Assembly: GCA_041593595.1 (NCBI GenBank)
Contig: JBFHNV010000004.1
Location: forward strand, 9,901 to 73,900
Length of the DNA stretch: 64,000 bases
From: JBFHNV01 sp041593595
GTDB lineage: Bacteria; Pseudomonadota; Gammaproteobacteria; HK1
Direction of reading: 5' to 3'
In this document: one piece after another, positions 8,151-15,890 of the stretch
Position numbering within the stretch: position 1 is the stretch's first letter
Layout: every line of letters begins with the position of its first letter
Program-made: the position numbers and the translations under genes
Notes under the pieces: generated by a model
The model's database searches: none
What the model was told of the DNA's origin: nothing
The model's input: only the letters and a program-made list of their open reading frames with translations

Positions 8151-10891
8151 TTGCCCCCTCCCACGGACAGGCGCAGCACGCCGCGCTCGGGGAAGTTGCG
8201 GTCGTTGTCGAGGCGCGCGATCTCGAGCGCGCCGATGGCGAGCACGCCGTCGTCCAGCGGGCCGGGATCCGGCTCGCGCAGTCGCCGGAAGGTCTCGATC
8301 ACCACCGAGGCCACGCCCTCCACCGCCTCGGCGGCGGCATACAGGGCGCTCAGGTAGACCGGCTGACCGAAGCTGAAATTGTCCGGGTGGAACAGCGCCG
8401 GTGTCCCGTCGGCGAGCCAGCCGCGGCTGAACACCCGCGAGAGGGCCGCGCGCACGTCGCTGCGGAAGTAGTCCGGCTCCACGCACACCTTCATCTCCAC
8501 TTCCAGCGGCACGTAGCGCGGGGCATCCGCCTCCAGGTCGTAGCCGGCCATGCGGTAGCGTTCCACGTGATCGAGGATGGTCCGCTCGTAGGTGTCGTCC
8601 ACCACGCCGCCGCCGAGACGGTCGACGGTGAGAAACACGGTGTGCCAGCTCCCTGTCCAGCGGTGGCTCGCCGCGGCACGCTGCACGCTGGCGTGGCGTT
8701 CGGTGACCTCGGCATAGTCCTTCTCGGTGACCGCGCGCTCCTGGACACGAAAGGCTTCCGGGGCGTCCCGGCGGATGGCCTGGTCGGTCTCCGGATCGAC
8801 GCCGCCGCGGGCGGGCAACGGGTTGCTCGCGCGCACGAGCCGGGCATCGCTGCTGACGATGTGGGCGATGGACTCGAGGCCGATGTTGCCGGCGGTGCCG
8901 TTGCCGATGCGGTAGGTGGCGGTGAACGCCGTGCCCGCGTCAGGGCGCTTGCCGTTGACGTCGTCGCCGAAGCGAACCCTGGCGCTGCCGTCGTGTTCGC
9001 TCTCCACCACGAACTCGGCGGCCTGCGCACCGCTCGCCAGCAGATCCAGGCGCGGCTGCCAGCGCGCGACCTGGCCCTGGTAGCTGGACACCAGGTGGAT
9101 GGCCGGGCGCGCCGTGCGTGGCTCGGCGCGCAGGACTCGGACGACGGCGTCTCCCGTGTCATACACCTGGAGCTCGCCGGACTCCAGGCGTAGCCAGCAG
9201 GCCGTCGCGCCGTCGGACACCGACCACACGCCGTCGGCGCCTTGCACCGACACCGGTCCGTGACTGAACACGACGCCCCGGGCCTGCAGCGCCGCCTGCA
9301 CGGCCGGCGAGAAGGTGCGCGCGGTCAGGTCGGCGATGATGCCGGGATGGGTGGTGATGGCGAAGCGGCGCTCGCGGCGAACCTCGAGCACGTGGGTCAG
9401 GGGGCGCTCCTCGAGCAGCGGGCGGAAGCGCGGCGGGATGTGCTCGATGGCGGGGCGCTCGCAGCTCAGGGTGTCGCCCACCGGCGCGGCCACCAGCCTC
9501 GGATCCGGCACGACGCCCAGCGTCTCGCCGTCCAGGGTGCGGCCGTGGTCCGCCAGCACCAGGTTGCCGTAGGCGGCGCTGACCTGGGGCAGCCAGGTCT
9601 CACCGTGATCGGCGTCCGTGATGGCGGACAGGCACAGGGGAAACGGCAGGGCGTCGGCGTCGCTCCACGCGATCTCGGTGACCGGCGTCGGCACGTTGGA
9701 GGGCACCGGGGCGAACAGCCCGCCGGAGGGGTCCTCCCCGCGCTGCACGTGGCTGAGGCGTACCGCGTGACGGTGACCGCGGTCGGCGTCCTCGGCGAGG
9801 CCGGTGCGCGGTCCCAGCTCCTCCACCAGGGCCAGCACGTCGCCGGCCTTGAGGTTCGGGTAATGCCCCGCGAGCGTGACGCGGGTGGCGCCGCGAGGCA
9901 GGCAGCACTCGCGATCGCCCCAGGCGTGGAAGGCCATGCGCTGGTGCGGCGCGTAGAGCAGCGTGTCCTCGACGGTCTCGAACACCTCGGGGCCCGCGGC
10001 CAGGGCGTCGCGCAGGGCGTCGCTGCCCGGCGCGATCCGATCCGGTACCTTCGCCAGCCGGGTCAGCAACGCGGTGTGCGCCGGGACGTTCACGCCGTCG
10101 TCGTTGACGTGGATCTGCACCCATACCCGGGCGCTGCAACCTTCGTGCACCTGGTAGTCCACCAGGCGCGCGTGGCGGCGCAGGGACACGCGCCGGCGCG
10201 CCGTGGCCAGGTACGCCTCGGTGGCCACCGCGTCCTGCTGGTAGGAGAGGTGATCGCCCACGTAGGCCAGCAGCTCCACGAGGGTGACGCCCGGGTCGGC
10301 GGCGTTGCGGTCGCTCCAGTCGGGCAGCAGCACGCTCAGCCGGTCCAGCATCAGGCGCCGGAAGCTCGCATAGTCCTTGGCCAGATAGTCGAGTCGGGGT
10401 GCCTCGGGGGGCGTGGTGGGGCAGGGGATCGGCTGCGCGCAGTCGAAATCCGACGGGCACTGCACCTTGAAGGAGAACTCGAGCGCGCTCAGACGCGGGT
10501 CGAAGCCGGCCGGCGGCTGCTCGGAGCCGGCGCCGCTGACCAGGGTCAGGGTGTACAGGGAGAAGTCACCGTAGTAGCGCGTGCGCACCACCAGGAACTC
10601 TGCGAGCGGTGCGAGGCCCGCCACCAGCGACGGGGGCTCCCCCGGGGGCAGGCTGTCCGCCACCGCCACCCACTCGATGTCCACGGTCTCGATGCGGTCG
10701 CCGCCCTCGATGCGCAGGTTGTCCACGCCCAGCGGTGGCACCGGGCGCAGGAACTTCACGAGCAGCGTGAGCTGGCGGGTGGGATCGCCGGCCACGCCGC
10801 TGTCGTCCACCTCCAGGTACTCGAGCCCGTTGAGGGTGCCGTGCAGCCTCACGACCTCCAGGCGGCGCTCGTCGCAGCAGTAGTACTTCAT
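8147..10891 (-). CDS. eCIS baseplate J-like protein (first copy)
   Basis: 914 residues, putative baseplate assembly protein. A beta-rich N-terminal domain (MKYYCCDERRLEVVRL, about 1-190) precedes the family signature around residues 200-300 (PRLDYLAKDYASFRRLMLDRL, then WSDRNAADPGVTLVELLAYVGD). The C-terminal part repeats the J motif GSARVRFGDDVNGKRP with a later VQERAVTEKDYAEV. It starts with an ATGA overlap to the gp25-like gene and ends with the same overlap to the second J protein. Two different J proteins in tandem are typical of eCIS and T4-like baseplates, where they form an asymmetric wedge. Confidence in the family is high; which copy corresponds to which T4 protein is not settled. 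Confidence 0.9.
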   Translation of the reverse strand: MKYYCCDERRLEVVRLHGTLNGLEYLEVDDSGVAGDPTRQLTLLVKFLRPVPPLGVDNLRIEGGDRIETVDIEWVAVADSLPPGEPPSLVAGLAPLAEFLVVRTRYYGDFSLYTLTLVSGAGSEQPPAGFDPRLSALEFSFKVQCPSDFDCAQPIPCPTTPPEAPRLDYLAKDYASFRRLMLDRLSVLLPDWSDRNAADPGVTLVELLAYVGDHLSYQQDAVATEAYLATARRRVSLRRHARLVDYQVHEGCSARVWVQIHVNDDGVNVPAHTALLTRLAKVPDRIAPGSDALRDALAAGPEVFETVEDTLLYAPHQRMAFHAWGDRECCLPRGATRVTLAGHYPNLKAGDVLALVEELGPRTGLAEDADRGHRHAVRLSHVQRGEDPSGGLFAPVPSNVPTPVTEIAWSDADALPFPLCLSAITDADHGETWLPQVSAAYGNLVLADHGRTLDGETLGVVPDPRLVAAPVGDTLSCERPAIEHIPPRFRPLLEERPLTHVLEVRRERRFAITTHPGIIADLTARTFSPAVQAALQARGVVFSHGPVSVQGADGVWSVSDGATACWLRLESGELQVYDTGDAVVRVLRAEPRTARPAIHLVSSYQGQVARWQPRLDLLASGAQAAEFVVESEHDGSARVRFGDDVNGKRPDAGTAFTATYRIGNGTAGNIGLESIAHIVSSDARLVRASNPLPARGGVDPETDQAIRRDAPEAFRVQERAVTEKDYAEVTERHASVQRAAASHRWTGSWHTVFLTVDRLGGGVVDDTYERTILDHVERYRMAGYDLEADAPRYVPLEVEMKVCVEPDYFRSDVRAALSRVFSRGWLADGTPALFHPDNFSFGQPVYLSALYAAAEAVEGVASVVIETFRRLREPDPGPLDDGVLAIGALEIARLDNDRNFPERGVLRLSVGGGK

Positions 10892-11256
10892 GAAGCACCT
10901 GCGCCTGCGTCGAAGCGCGCCCGGGCGCTGGTCTGGGTCAGTCGATCCAGATACTGCACCTCGATGAGCAGCGCACTGTCCCGTGCCTCCACGTTCACGG
11001 CCTCGACGACGATGAGGTCGCTCAGCCACTGCTGGAGCGCGCCCTGGACCAGGAACTGGGTCGTGGCGGCCACCTCGGGCGATGCCGCGCCGAACACGAG
11101 CTGGCGCACGCCGCTGCCGAAGTCGGGGCGCATGACCCGCTCCCCGGCGGTGGTGAGCAGCACCAGCTCGATGAGGTCGCGCAGATAGTCGGCGCGGTCG
11201 GTCTGCGCCGTGCGCCCCCGCCCGTCGAAGGAAAACGGATGATCGAGATGCTTCAT
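10888..11256 (-). CDS. gp25/gpW-family baseplate wedge protein of the eCIS
   Basis: 122 residues, about the usual size for the GPW/gp25 family. The signature is a mid-protein segment TTAGERVMRPDFGSGVRQLVFG, which includes the E-R-x-M-x-P-x-x-G core characteristic of gp25 (Afp9-type). In T4-like particles this protein joins sheath and baseplate and nucleates sheath assembly. The start at 11256 is fixed by the ATGA overlap with the PAAR-like gene upstream, and the stop overlaps the first J-type gene by 4 bases. This is one of the clearest single calls in the operon. Confidence 0.92.
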   Translation of the reverse strand: MKHLDHPFSFDGRGRTAQTDRADYLRDLIELVLLTTAGERVMRPDFGSGVRQLVFGAASPEVAATTQFLVQGALQQWLSDLIVVEAVNVEARDSALLIEVQYLDRLTQTSARARFDAGAGAS

Positions 11257-11570
11257 GTGGCGAGCACCCGCGGCTGCACGGTGACGGGGAGCAGGCCGGT
11301 CCCGGTCGGCACGCACACCGCCTGCCCGCTCTGGACGAGCACGGGAATGCCGCCGGCCATGACCCGCACCGCGCCCACGACCCACTGGCCGGTGGCGCAC
11401 GGGGGCGCGCCGGTGCCGGTCAGCGCGCAGCCGGTGACGGCGTAGGGCGTGGTCAACGTCACCACCGGCTGACCGGCGACGAGGACGCGGGGAAACGACG
11501 CCACCGGCTGCGCCATGCCCGCATGGACGCAGGTGACCACGGCGCCCATGTGCAAGATCGGTGCCGGCAT
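11253..11570 (-). CDS. PAAR-like spike tip protein of the eCIS
   Basis: 105 residues. The sequence opens MPAPILHMGAVVTCVHAG and has PAAR-like features: short beta strands, a Pro/Gly/Val-rich turn pattern and scattered Cys and His residues that could bind the metal at the tip of the cone. The strong clue is position, directly after the spike gene and before gp25, the slot of Afp10 in eCIS. The tip protein sharpens the spike for membrane puncture. It starts 10 bases after the spike stop and ends in an ATGA overlap with gp25. A canonical Pro-Ala-Ala-Arg repeat is not evident, so the name rests on overall pattern and synteny. Confidence 0.75.
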   Translation of the reverse strand: MPAPILHMGAVVTCVHAGMAQPVASFPRVLVAGQPVVTLTTPYAVTGCALTGTGAPPCATGQWVVGAVRVMAGGIPVLVQSGQAVCVPTGTGLLPVTVQPRVLAT

Positions 11571-11580
11571 CGCCTGCTCC

Positions 11581-12096
11581 TCACACCACCGTCAAGGCGC
11601 CGAGGTTGATGTCCACGGTGGGGCCCGTGAGGCTGATCACCGCCCCCTTGCCGTTGGAGATCATGATCCCGACGTCGCTGACCGAGATCATGGCGCCGGT
11701 CGCCGTCTGGATCTGTATGCCGCCCGTGGGGCCCGGCACGTCGCTGATGACGATGCCGTTCTTGAGCGCGGTCTGGAGCGTGATGCCCGGCACCGCCGGC
11801 GGCACGGTTCTCGAGAGCACGGGCACCTCGGCGGCGGTGCCCCAGAAGCAGCCCACCCACACCGGGTAGTCCGGATCGCCCTGCTCGAACTCCACCCACA
11901 CGCCGGAGCCGATGATGGGCACGGTGTACATGCCCATGTTGATGCCCGCCACGGGCAGGCAGGGCATGGCCCAGCTCGAGAGCATGATGTTGGACACGTC
12001 CGGCACCAGCACCTGCAGCCGCCCGATCTGCATGGGGTCGACGTTGTTGACCACGGTGCCGCGGTACTTGCCGTGGTAGCGCTTCTTCTCGTTCAC
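11581..12096 (-). CDS. eCIS spike protein (gp5/VgrG-type OB fold and beta-helix)
   Basis: 171 residues. The N-terminal half has the phage baseplate V/gp5 OB-fold signature: RGTVVNNVDPMQIGRLQV, then IGSGVWVEFEQGDPDYPVWVG. The C-terminal half (about 115-171) is a run of short alternating strands (GGIQIQTATG, GAVISLTGPTVDINLG) that fits the trimeric beta-helix needle. It starts with GTG in a GTGA overlap with the hub gene. In VgrG-type systems hub and spike are fused; here they are separate genes, as in T4 gp27/gp5 and some eCIS. The protein should trimerise on the hub and carry the PAAR-like tip encoded next. Confidence 0.9.
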   Translation of the reverse strand: MNEKKRYHGKYRGTVVNNVDPMQIGRLQVLVPDVSNIMLSSWAMPCLPVAGINMGMYTVPIIGSGVWVEFEQGDPDYPVWVGCFWGTAAEVPVLSRTVPPAVPGITLQTALKNGIVISDVPGPTGGIQIQTATGAMISVSDVGIMISNGKGAVISLTGPTVDINLGALTVV

Positions 12097-13223
12097 GCCG
12101 CCACCCTCGGCACCGTGGAGACCAGGCCGTTGCGCACCAGGGTGAAGTCCTGCTTGAACTCGCCGCGCCTGATCTGGTGGGTGACGCTCTTGACGTAGTA
12201 CAGACCGTCGAAGGCCATGCCGGCCCCGCGCACGCCGACGAGCTGCCGCGCCTTGAGCACGCGGCCGTAGCGCGGCACGCTCAGGGTGCCCGTGGCGGTG
12301 ACCGCGTCGGCGTGCTGCGAGGCGTAGGCCAGACCCAGCGCCACCGCCCCGACCGGCGAGAGCTTCGCCGTGTCGTTGAGGAACTTCAGCTTCGGCGGCA
12401 GCGGCGGTATGGCGCCCAGCGGTGGGTTCAGCGGCGTGATGTCCGGGATCGGAATCGGGATCGGTGCCTTGGTCGCCTGGTTGTGGATGAACACCACGGG
12501 CAGCTCCTTGCTCTCCTTGTCGAACTCGAAGCGCAGGGCTTCGACGTTGGTCTGCGCGTCCATGTCGGTGTTGAGCGCCGGCTGCGGCGCGCCCACCTTG
12601 ATCTCCGGACCCCAGTAGGCGCGGCTGGTCCCCGGCACGGGGCCCGGATCGATGTAGAAGACGTAGCCCGATTCGCGCGCGAGGGTCGTGATGTACGCGT
12701 AGTCGTTGCCCTGTTGTCGCGGTATGCGCTCGATGGGGATCGGGAGATCCTCCACCACGCTGGGGATGACCACGGGGACGACGCCGAAGGCGGCGTACTT
12801 GGCCAGCAGGATCAGCACCCGCAGGGCCGGCGGCATGGCCGGGAAGGGCACGCCGTCGAGCTCGACGAGCTCCATGAGCGCGGTCAGATCCTTCCCCTTG
12901 ACGACCAGGGTGGACGGCGTGTCCCCGCTCCCGGGCTGCACCTCGTGATGGGTCATCATGCCGTCCATGAGGACCTCGGCACTGGCGCCCATCATGGCGA
13001 CGATGACCACACGCACGATGGGGATGGTGCTGCCGCCGGAGAGCAGGAACAGTGTCTGCAGTGGCGAGCGGCTGGAGAGCCTGAAGCGCAGCTCGAAGCC
13101 GCTCGGCGCATCGCCGCCGTTGACCTGCACCCGCACGTCCTCGAGCGCGTCGATGACCTCTCGCGGCGCCGGCACCGGAACCGCGGGCCCGATGAACAGC
13201 CTCAGCTGGACGTTATTCAGCAT
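12093..13223 (-). CDS. eCIS baseplate hub protein (gpD/gp27-like)
   Basis: 376 residues, related to the phage late control gene D / VgrG N-terminal hub fold. Supporting segments are the early FELRFRLSSRSPLQTLF, the middle GKDLTALMELVELDG, the QQGNDYAYITTLARESGYVFYIDPG segment that marks the second hub domain, and a C-terminal barrel ending FKQDFTLVRNGL. I chose ATG at 13223 because GGAGAGA lies at good spacing; GTG at 13226 is also possible. The start overlaps the end of the LysM-like gene by about 11 bases. The hub links the inner tube to the spike encoded next. Confidence 0.87.
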   Translation of the reverse strand: MLNNVQLRLFIGPAVPVPAPREVIDALEDVRVQVNGGDAPSGFELRFRLSSRSPLQTLFLLSGGSTIPIVRVVIVAMMGASAEVLMDGMMTHHEVQPGSGDTPSTLVVKGKDLTALMELVELDGVPFPAMPPALRVLILLAKYAAFGVVPVVIPSVVEDLPIPIERIPRQQGNDYAYITTLARESGYVFYIDPGPVPGTSRAYWGPEIKVGAPQPALNTDMDAQTNVEALRFEFDKESKELPVVFIHNQATKAPIPIPIPDITPLNPPLGAIPPLPPKLKFLNDTAKLSPVGAVALGLAYASQHADAVTATGTLSVPRYGRVLKARQLVGVRGAGMAFDGLYYVKSVTHQIRRGEFKQDFTLVRNGLVSTVPRVAA

Positions 13224-13578
13224 CACTCTCTCCGGGCACGTCTGCGGGGAGCGTGATGGCGATGCGCCGGCCCGGGGTCTCCACCAGCTCGTCGGGTCGC
13301 ATCACGCCGTTGGCGTCGCACAGTCGCCAGAACAGGTGCGGATCGCCCAGGTAGAGCGCCGCCAGGTTGTCGGGCCGATCGCCCTCCACGACGGTATGCT
13401 GCTGCACCAGGGAGAAGCGCTCGGGTGACGGCACGAATCGTCGCTTCAGGTATGCGGCGGATTCGCCGTCGGCGTCCGTCATGATGGCCGTCGGCGTGCC
13501 GTGGTAGCGGCTGCTGGTCGGGTATGACGAGGTGTCCAGCACGCCTGCGTCGAGCAGCGCCTTGAGTGGATCGTTCAT
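13213..13578 (-). CDS. Small LysM-like eCIS baseplate protein
   Basis: 121 residues. The C-terminal half has a LysM/tail-protein-X-like pattern (VVEGDRPDNLAALYLGDPHLFWRLCDANG then a final ITLP), which in phage-tail systems holds tube to baseplate rather than binding cell wall. The N-terminal half (SSRYHGTPTAIMTDADGE, KRRFVPSPERF) is typical of short eCIS proteins found beside the tube/LysM protein. The start at 13578 lies in an ATGA overlap with the preceding CIS-tube gene. Family assignment is by pattern and synteny, not by catalytic residues. Confidence 0.75.
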   Translation of the reverse strand: MNDPLKALLDAGVLDTSSYPTSSRYHGTPTAIMTDADGESAAYLKRRFVPSPERFSLVQQHTVVEGDRPDNLAALYLGDPHLFWRLCDANGVMRPDELVETPGRRIAITLPADVPGESDAE

Positions 13579-14228
13579 GGCAGTCCCGTGAGGCCCAGTG
13601 TGTCGAGGGTGGCGGCGCCCGCCTTTCGTGCCAGGGCCTCCTTGTTCTTGAGGTAGCTCATGAACAGGCTGCCGCCCTTGTGCGTGAAGCCCAGGTCGTC
13701 CACCGACAGCACGCGCATCGCCAGCGTGACCCGCGCGCGAATGGGGTTGAGCGCCGTGTCGAAGGCCTCCTCCACGACGGAGAACTCCGTGAAGCGCACC
13801 GGCACGGCGCGCTGCCTGCTCCACACGAACACGGCGAGCGCCGCTTCCATGGGAATGATCTCCAGCGCCCCGGTGCCGGCCAGGTCGTGGTTGCCCTGCA
13901 GCGCGTCGCTCCCCGGATAGACCAGGGTTTCCAGCACGGCAAGCTCGGAGTGCAGGCCGTTGCGCACCGTGTGCGCATTCTCGTCCGGGAACTCCAGCCG
14001 ATCCGTGGCGTCAATCTCCACCTCCAGCCGCACGGTCTCGACCGGCGGGCCGTGCAGGCGAAGGGCCTGGGTCCGGTCCTGGGCCGCGGCCTCGGCGGGC
14101 AGCTGCAGCGTGCGCGTGAGGGTGTCCGGGTTGTACTGCAGGGAAATGACGCGCAGCACCTTGGCGCTGCGTGGATCGAGGACCACGATCCCGCCCTTCA
14201 CCAGACGCGGCGAGAAGGTGCCGCTCAT
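13575..14228 (-). CDS. Contractile injection system tube/LysM-adaptor protein (Afp7-like)
   Basis: 217 residues. The region around MSGTFSPRLVKGGIVVLDP, SLQYNPDTLTRTLQ and LEVEIDATDRLE is the recognisable CIS_tube (Afp7-like) domain, with QYNPDTL as the best anchor. Many eCIS fuse this domain to a C-terminal LysM; here the LysM-like part is the next, separate gene, coupled by ATGA. The protein is expected to adapt the sixfold tube to the threefold hub. It begins in an ATGA overlap with the DUF4157 gene upstream. Length is typical of a LysM-less version. Confidence 0.87.
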   Translation of the reverse strand: MSGTFSPRLVKGGIVVLDPRSAKVLRVISLQYNPDTLTRTLQLPAEAAAQDRTQALRLHGPPVETVRLEVEIDATDRLEFPDENAHTVRNGLHSELAVLETLVYPGSDALQGNHDLAGTGALEIIPMEAALAVFVWSRQRAVPVRFTEFSVVEEAFDTALNPIRARVTLAMRVLSVDDLGFTHKGGSLFMSYLKNKEALARKAGAATLDTLGLTGLP

Positions 14229-15583
14229 GCGGCGTCTCCCGCAGGCGTCGCGGGATCGTCCCCGTCCGGGGTCTTGTCCCGGGGCGTCGCGTCGTCGTGG
14301 GCGGGCGGGGTGCCCGGCCGCGGCGCGGTCTCCGGGGCGGCGCCCTGCTGCAGCACGTGGGTCAGCTCGTGGGCCAGCAGCTCGCGTCCCTGCGGCGTAT
14401 GGGGGGCGTACCTGCCGTGCGCGAACACGATGTCGGGGCCGACGGTATAGGCCTGCGCCTCCAGCGATCGGGCCGATTCCGACGCTCGCGTGTCGGTGTG
14501 CACGCGCACGTGCTCCAGGGATTGCCCGAGGCGCGACTCCATGAAGGCGCGTACCGGCGCCTCCAGGGGCCGGCCGCCATCGTCCACGGCTTTCTCGACG
14601 CGTGCCGGGTCCGCCGCCGGCGCACCCCGGGCATCCGCCTTGCGCTGCACCGCGCCACCGGTCTCCTCCTTCTTCTTCTCCGGCGTGCCGGCGCCCGGCA
14701 CCTCCTCCGGCGACTTGAGCTCGAGCTCCTTGTCCAGCAGGGAGAAGGGCTTCGGGCGCCAGATGCCGGGCAGCTGCAGCTGGTAGGCCGGCGGCTGGTT
14801 GGCGAGCCCCGGGTACAGGTTCGCCGCGCCGAGGCCCGGCAGCGTGCCCACCTTGCCGAACACCACTTCCCGCATCGCGCGCTCCTCGGCCTCGCGCTCG
14901 AGCGCCTGGGGCGAGCCCGGGGGGTACTGCAGGCCCTGCCGGAACCGGTGCAGCTCCAGCGCCATGCGCGCGTTCTCGGCGCGCTGCTTCTCGGCACGGG
15001 TCTCGGTGGGCTTGTCCGATTTCGCCACCTGCTCGGTGTACGTGAAGGTGACCATGGCCTTGGTGGGATTGTTGACCGGCCCCTCGTAGGTGAGCTTCAC
15101 CTTGAGACCCGGCGTGATCGCATCCAGCGGGATCTCGGGTACCTGCATGGGCAGCTCGGAGCCGCTCGCGGCGAGCCCGGCGACGACGCCCGCGGCGGCG
15201 CTGCCGATGATGATCTTGCCGTGCAGCGTGCCGGCGAATTCCTTGCCGCCCTTGACCAGGGGATCGCGCTCGGCCTTCTCCTTGAGCTTCTTGCCGAGCG
15301 GGGTCTCGAGGAAGGCTTCGCCCAGCTTCTTCAGCCCTTCCTTGTACTTCTCCTCGTCGCTCTTGGGCTTGTCCCCGCCCTGACGTTGCACCCTGCCCAC
15401 GGCGACGCTGGCCAGGGAGACACCGCCCCGGGGCAGGGCGGCGCCCCGCGTGACGGCGCCGGCCACCGCGTCGGCCTCGCGCTCGCGTGCGTCGTCGGGC
15501 TCGCTGACCTGCAACGGCTCGTCGCGCTGCACCCAGGTACGGTTCGCGGATCCGGGTCGGGTGGTGAATCGACCGTCAGTCAT
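14225..15583 (-). CDS. DUF4157 protein encoded within the eCIS operon
   Basis: 452 residues. The C-terminal region (about 340-415) is DUF4157, the eCIS core domain: SRLGQSLEHVRVHTD, AYTVGPDIVFAHGRY, then AHELTHVLQQ with the zinc-protease-type HELTH motif at about 405-409. A charged Lys/Glu-rich helix (about 75-115), a Gly/Ala-rich hydrophobic stretch near 125-145 and a middle domain precede it; the tail is Pro/Asp-rich and disordered. ATG at 15583 has GGAG about 9 bases upstream and is preferred over GTG at 15592. DUF4157 is a hallmark of eCIS loci and often of their cargo. Whether this copy is structural, a maturation protease or an effector cannot be decided from sequence. Confidence 0.85.
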   Translation of the reverse strand: MTDGRFTTRPGSANRTWVQRDEPLQVSEPDDAREREADAVAGAVTRGAALPRGGVSLASVAVGRVQRQGGDKPKSDEEKYKEGLKKLGEAFLETPLGKKLKEKAERDPLVKGGKEFAGTLHGKIIIGSAAAGVVAGLAASGSELPMQVPEIPLDAITPGLKVKLTYEGPVNNPTKAMVTFTYTEQVAKSDKPTETRAEKQRAENARMALELHRFRQGLQYPPGSPQALEREAEERAMREVVFGKVGTLPGLGAANLYPGLANQPPAYQLQLPGIWRPKPFSLLDKELELKSPEEVPGAGTPEKKKEETGGAVQRKADARGAPAADPARVEKAVDDGGRPLEAPVRAFMESRLGQSLEHVRVHTDTRASESARSLEAQAYTVGPDIVFAHGRYAPHTPQGRELLAHELTHVLQQGAAPETAPRPGTPPAHDDATPRDKTPDGDDPATPAGDAA

Positions 15584-15890
15584 GGTCGGCACTCCGGGTC
15601 ACGGCGGTGGCGTCGGCCGCGACGGGGCGCTCGCCGTCGCGTCCGTAGCCTTCGCCGTGGGTCAGGCGGGCCAGGGCGCCAGCCACCGCGTCGGCCACCG
15701 AGCGTGCGTCGGCCCCCGCACGGACCTCGATGCGACGGTGGCTCGCACCGGCGACGTCCTCGCGCGGCGCCGCGGACGTGAAGGCCGCGCGCAGGGCCTC
15801 GTCGAGCGCCGCGGCCAGCGCCTCGCCGCCCAGCTCGCGTGCCGCGTGCACCGTGAGGCGATCCACGTGCAGCTCGATGCGCCGTCTCAT
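15576..15890 (-). CDS. Small eCIS protein between AAA+ ATPase and DUF4157 genes
   Basis: 104 residues, starting MRRRIELHVDRLTVHA. The first 16 residues, a short basic strand followed by Val/His, resemble the start of small proteins commonly encoded between the AAA+ ATPase and downstream genes in eCIS loci. The remainder is an Ala-rich helix (LGGEALAAALDEALRAAFTS) and a disordered tail. The ATG lies in an ATGA overlap with the ATPase stop, and the end overlaps the DUF4157 gene by a few bases. It may be a chaperone or partner of the ATPase; that is inference from position only. Confidence 0.7.
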   Translation of the reverse strand: MRRRIELHVDRLTVHAARELGGEALAAALDEALRAAFTSAAPREDVAGASHRRIEVRAGADARSVADAVAGALARLTHGEGYGRDGERPVAADATAVTRSADHD

